Assembly: GCA_047623555.1 (NCBI GenBank)
Contig: JBLHMP010000011.1
Location: 1 to 61,560 of the forward strand
Source: NORP181 sp047623555
GTDB taxonomy: Bacteria; Pseudomonadota; Alphaproteobacteria; Rhodobacterales; Rhodobacteraceae
Reading direction: 5' to 3'
DNA: 61,560 bases
Part shown: one piece after another, positions 59,207 to 61,560 of the stretch
Layout: each line of letters starts with the position of its first letter
Numbering within the stretch: position 1 is the stretch's first letter
Position numbers and translations under genes: made by a program
Notes under the pieces: generated by a model
Told to the model about the DNA's origin: nothing
Database searches by the model: none
The model's input: only the letters and a program-made list of their open reading frames with translations

Positions 59207-59449
59207 ATGCAGACGCGCAACAAAATTATGGACGATATTTCGCAATTGATGACCAATGCGATGGGCGTGGCCCAAGGTGCAAAGGGCGAAGCCGAGACGG
59301 CGATGAAATCCTTGTTGGATCGCTGGCTGGCTGATCGCGACTTTGTGACCCGCGAAGAATTTGATGCAGTGCGGGCCATGGCCCAAAAAGCACGCGAAGA
59401 GAACGAGGCATTGTCGGCCCGGATTGCAGCACTTGAGGTCAAGGGCTGA
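59207..59449 (+). CDS. ubiK: Ubiquinone biosynthesis accessory factor UbiK family (BMFP domain)
   Basis: An 80-residue helical protein of the UbiK/YqiC (BMFP) family. IMDDISQLMTNAMGVAQGAKGE near the start and the coiled coil REEFDAVRAMAQKAREENEAL, ending ARIAALEVKG, define it. In E. coli UbiK helps the ubiquinone biosynthesis complex; the family also includes the lipid-binding Brucella protein. Start ATG 59207 (MQTRNKIMDD) after GAGATGGCAAG; an upstream ATG at 59180 adds nine residues. Single gene with its own terminator. Confidence 0.88.
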   Translation: MQTRNKIMDDISQLMTNAMGVAQGAKGEAETAMKSLLDRWLADRDFVTREEFDAVRAMAQKAREENEALSARIAALEVKG

Positions 59450-59473
59450 TTCAAAGCACGACAAGTCCAAAGG

Positions 59474-59495
59474 TGGCGCTGCCGCGCCATTTTTT
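59474..59495 (+). terminator. Rho-independent terminator of ubiK
   Basis: TGGCGC, loop TGCC, GCGCCA, then a T run of six; 25 bases after the stop. Confidence 0.8.
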
Positions 59496-59543
59496 ATTCA
59501 GCAGGGCGCCGACGCGACGCCAAGTTTAGGTCGCGCGGTGTTT

Positions 59544-59581
59544 TGGCTGCTGTTGCTTTTAGGTATTTTTGACGAGAAGAA
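59544..59581 (+). repeat. ~40-nt intergenic repeat, copy D
   Basis: Similar in the same orientation to 45234-45272 (TGGCTG, CTTTTAGGTATTT, ACGAGAAGAA). It lies downstream of ubiK after its terminator. Confidence 0.5.
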
Positions 59582-59790
59582 GCCGAAAGTGCACCTGCAT
59601 TTTGGGCGTTTGGTCATGCTATCCACAACTTATTGTAGTTATCCCCAAAAATAGGGCTTGCCAGAATGTTTGGCACACCGCACCATATGTAGTATGAACA
59701 CGGGGGTTCGCCCCGGTCTATAGAGTAGGCAACTAGCGTTTGAGGCGTTATCCGCTCTAAACTGTATTTGGTTTAAAGTGAGGTGGCACC

Positions 59791-60291
59791 ATGGCCCTTT
59801 CTGAATCCTATCTGGACGACGATATTCATCCGATCGACATTGTCGAAACTCTGGCCGAGCATCACGAGTGGGACTTTGACCGCGTTGGCGATGACCAGAT
59901 TGCTATGGCAGTCGAAGGTCAGTGGCGGACCTATTCGATCACGCTGGCGTGGTCGGGATATGACGAAACTCTGCGCATGGTCTGTACCTTTGAGATGGAA
60001 CCGCCTGAGGAAAAGCTCGGCAAGCTGTATGAGCTGCTTAATGCGATGAATGACGAATGTTGGGCCGGCGCGTTCACCTATTGGGCCGATCAAAAGCTGA
60101 TGGTCTATCGCTATGGTTTGATCTTGACCGGTGGCCAGGTGGCCAGCCCTGAGCAGATTGACACGATGATAACGGCGGCGGTAAAAAGTGCTGAGCGCTA
60201 TTATCCTGCAGTTCAGTTGTTGGTTTGGGGTGACCGCACGCCCAAGGACGCCATGCAGGTGGCCATTGCAGAGGCCTATGGCCGCGCGTAA
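59791..60291 (+). CDS. YbjN domain-containing protein
   Basis: A 166-residue cytosolic protein of the YbjN family (type III secretion chaperone-like fold). IVETLAEHHEWDFDRVGDDQIAMAVEGQW in the first part (quoted in pieces) and LYELLNAMNDECWAGAFTYW are typical; the closing ERYYPAVQLLVWG and MQVAIAEAYGRA too. Enteric YbjN affects motility and stress, but the alphaproteobacterial form has no known role. Preceded by GAGG at a good distance from the ATG at 59791. It is 41 bases before proC and may be co-transcribed. Confidence 0.85.
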   Translation: MALSESYLDDDIHPIDIVETLAEHHEWDFDRVGDDQIAMAVEGQWRTYSITLAWSGYDETLRMVCTFEMEPPEEKLGKLYELLNAMNDECWAGAFTYWADQKLMVYRYGLILTGGQVASPEQIDTMITAAVKSAERYYPAVQLLVWGDRTPKDAMQVAIAEAYGRA

Positions 60292-60332
60292 ACATTTGCC
60301 CTGACGGTTTGAATAAACGGGGGCAAAACCAC

Positions 60333-61148
60333 ATGGATATGAACGATGTAGCACGCCGGGGGCTGGTGCTTTTGGGCTGTGGCAAGATGGGCTCGGCGAT
60401 GCTTGCCGGTTGGCTGGATGGCGGGCTGCCTGCCAGTTCGGTTTGGGTGATTGACCCGATGCCATCAGACTGGGTGCAGGCGCAGGGGGTGAATGTGAAC
60501 ACACCTTTGCCCGCCAAACCGGCGATTGTGCTAATTGCTGTTAAACCGCAAATGATGGGCGAGGCCCTGCCAGTGCTGGTGGCGCTGGGCGGCGGTGGCA
60601 CGTTGTTTGTGTCGGTGGCGGCGGGCACGTCGATTGCGTCGTTTGAGCAGGTATTCGGGACTGGCACGCCGATTATACGGGCGATGCCAAATACGCCTGC
60701 TGCGATTGGGCGCGGGATTACGGCGTTGATTGGCAATGCCGCGGCGACAGAGGCTGATGTGGCATTGGCCGAGGGGTTTTTGGCCGCTGTGGGGCAGACT
60801 GTTCTGCTTGACGATGAAAGCCAGATGGATGCGGTTACCGGGGTCAGTGGTTCGGGGCCTGCCTATGTGTTCCACCTGATCGAGACATTGGCCGCAGCAG
60901 GCGAGGCACAGGGCCTGCCTGCGGAATTGGCGATGCGTTTGGCCAAGGCGACTGTGGCCGGGGCAGGGGCGTTGGCCGAGGCGGCCGAGGAAGACCCGGC
61001 GCAATTGCGGGTGAATGTGACCAGTCCCAATGGCACGACGCAGGCGGCGCTTGAGGTGTTGATGGACCGCGAGACCGGCTTTCCTGCGTTGTTGAAGGGG
61101 GCCGTTGCGGCGGCGACCAACCGAAGCAAGGAATTGTCGCGTGGCTGA
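60333..61148 (+). CDS. proC: Pyrroline-5-carboxylate reductase
   Basis: A 271-residue NAD(P)H-dependent enzyme, the last step of proline synthesis. LLGCGKMGSAMLAGWLDGG is the Rossmann motif, then VLIAVKPQMM, VSVAAGTSI, RAMPNTPAAIG, and the catalytic region DAVTGVSGSGPAYVF and VTSPNGTTQAALEVL. Start ATG 60333 (MDMNDVARRG), nine bases after GGGGG; a TTG at 60309 would add eight residues. Its stop lies inside the first codons of csaA (eight-base overlap). Confidence 0.94.
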   Translation: MDMNDVARRGLVLLGCGKMGSAMLAGWLDGGLPASSVWVIDPMPSDWVQAQGVNVNTPLPAKPAIVLIAVKPQMMGEALPVLVALGGGGTLFVSVAAGTSIASFEQVFGTGTPIIRAMPNTPAAIGRGITALIGNAAATEADVALAEGFLAAVGQTVLLDDESQMDAVTGVSGSGPAYVFHLIETLAAAGEAQGLPAELAMRLAKATVAGAGALAEAAEEDPAQLRVNVTSPNGTTQAALEVLMDRETGFPALLKGAVAAATNRSKELSRG

Positions 61149-61479
61149 GATTTCGTTTGATGAGTTCCTGAAAGTCGACATTCGCGTTGGCACAATTGTG
61201 CAGGCCGAACCCTATCCTGAGGCACGCAAACCGGCGATCAAGCTGTGGATCGACTTTGGTGACGACATTGGCGAAAAGAAATCATCGGCTCAGATTGCCG
61301 CGCATTATCAACCGGATACATTGGTTGGTCGGCAGGTGATGGCGGTGGTAAATTTCCCTCCGCGTCAGATTGGCCGGTTCATGTCCGAGGTTCTGGTGCT
61401 GGGGTTGCCTGATGCCGACGGTGAGATTGTTTTAATTGGTCCGGGCGCGGATGTGCCTATTGGCGGAAGATTAATGTAA
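61141..61479 (+). CDS. csaA: tRNA-binding domain / CsaA-like protein
   Basis: A 112-residue OB-fold protein of the CsaA/Trbp111 type, with export-chaperone or tRNA-binding activity. FDEFLKVDIRVGTIVQAEPY, RKPAIKLWIDFG, SSAQIAAHY, GRQVMAVVNFPPRQIGRFMSEVLVLG (in parts) are characteristic. The GTG start at 61141 lies inside the proC end. Its TAA overlaps the ATG of the next gene (TAATG). Operon: proC-csaA-dehydrogenase. Confidence 0.9.
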   Translation: MAEISFDEFLKVDIRVGTIVQAEPYPEARKPAIKLWIDFGDDIGEKKSSAQIAAHYQPDTLVGRQVMAVVNFPPRQIGRFMSEVLVLGLPDADGEIVLIGPGADVPIGGRLM

Positions 61480-61560
61480 TGAAATTGTTGATTACCCGGC
61501 CGATGCCGCAGGACGTTGTTGACCGGGCAAAAACCGAATTTGATGTGACAAGCCGGGACA
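61479..61560 (+). CDS. D-2-hydroxyacid (glycerate) dehydrogenase, N-terminus only
   Basis: Starts at ATG 61479, which overlaps the csaA stop, and reads KLLITRPMPQDVVDRAKTEF before the window ends. The start LLITRPMPxDV is typical of D-glycerate/hydroxypyruvate reductases in this group. Only 27 codons are seen, so the call is by N-terminus alone. Confidence 0.65.
   Translation, partial: MKLLITRPMPQDVVDRAKTEFDVTSRD

Larger units (their letters stand above)
59450..59790. other. Spacer between ubiK and the YbjN gene
   Basis: 341 bases containing the ubiK terminator (59474-59495), a repeat copy (59544-59581) and a GGGG/CCCC hairpin near 59702-59717 (CGGGGGTTCGCCCCGG), then an AT-rich stretch that may be the promoter of the next gene (TTGAGG at 59738, TGTATT at 59761). 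No supported gene. Confidence 0.4.

Overview
The window looks like a chromosomal segment of an alphaproteobacterium of the Rhodobacterales (Roseobacter group). The evidence is the protein signatures (two Hint-domain proteins, DUF2125, DUF1150, H-type lectin, DUF2161, MidA), an F1 ATP synthase operon atpHAGDC without Fo genes, a fused sat/cysC, a CIRCE-controlled groESL and a divergent lrp/trxB pair. Almost all of it is housekeeping DNA with short spacers and many ATGA, TGATG and GTGA stop/start overlaps. I see no tRNA, rRNA, CRISPR array or intact mobile element.

Layout. 1-1800 is a small worn accessory patch: the 3' end of one IS3-type transposase, a SEC-C protein, a decayed second IS3-type element and the tail of an outer-membrane barrel gene. 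1807-9778 carries a Hint protein, rpsD, a racemase-like/M24 peptidase pair (minus strand), the hisC - prephenate dehydrogenase - extensin operon and a DUF2125 protein. 9840-14889 holds a ChaC-like enzyme and a MotA/ExbB-like plus MotB/OmpA-like pair whose second member has a very long coiled coil containing eleven 36-residue tandem repeats. 14894-21199 has an M23 peptidase, clpA, a possible small RNA, gloB, a methyltransferase and a secreted unknown. 21200-27020 is the ATP synthase operon and a lectin-like gene.

27082-38548 is mostly minus strand: prs, ribF with a YcgN protein and an aldolase, MaoC, a NagD-like HAD protein, Mn-dependent pyrophosphatase and a TraB/GumN protein followed by its decayed tandem duplicate. 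39433-41828 is groESL with promoter, CIRCE, terminator and a perfect inverted pair of 32-nt intergenic repeats on either side. 41831-49006 holds a YghU-like GST, an orphan phnM, purEK and an Hsp20-DUF1150-PhzF operon behind a sigma-32-like promoter, with phzF frameshifted. 49027-54342 holds sat/cysC, a CyaC-like redox adenylate cyclase, a frameshifted RES gene and trxB. The end has lrp, a second Hint protein, a 49-residue small protein, lgt-midA-pgeF, ubiK, a YbjN protein, proC, csaA and the start of a 2-hydroxyacid dehydrogenase.

The most unusual item is the MotA/MotB-like pair at 10444-14889, a candidate ion-driven envelope motor with no flagellar, Tol or defence genes beside it. Next come the clpA/gloB small-RNA candidate, the repeat-rich lrp/trxB control region, the atpD/atpC hairpin and the tandem TraB decay. 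Coordinates use the start codon judged best from ribosome-binding site, family N-terminus or signal peptide, and this is noted when it is not the most upstream start. All functional calls are by eye from protein motifs; no database search was possible.
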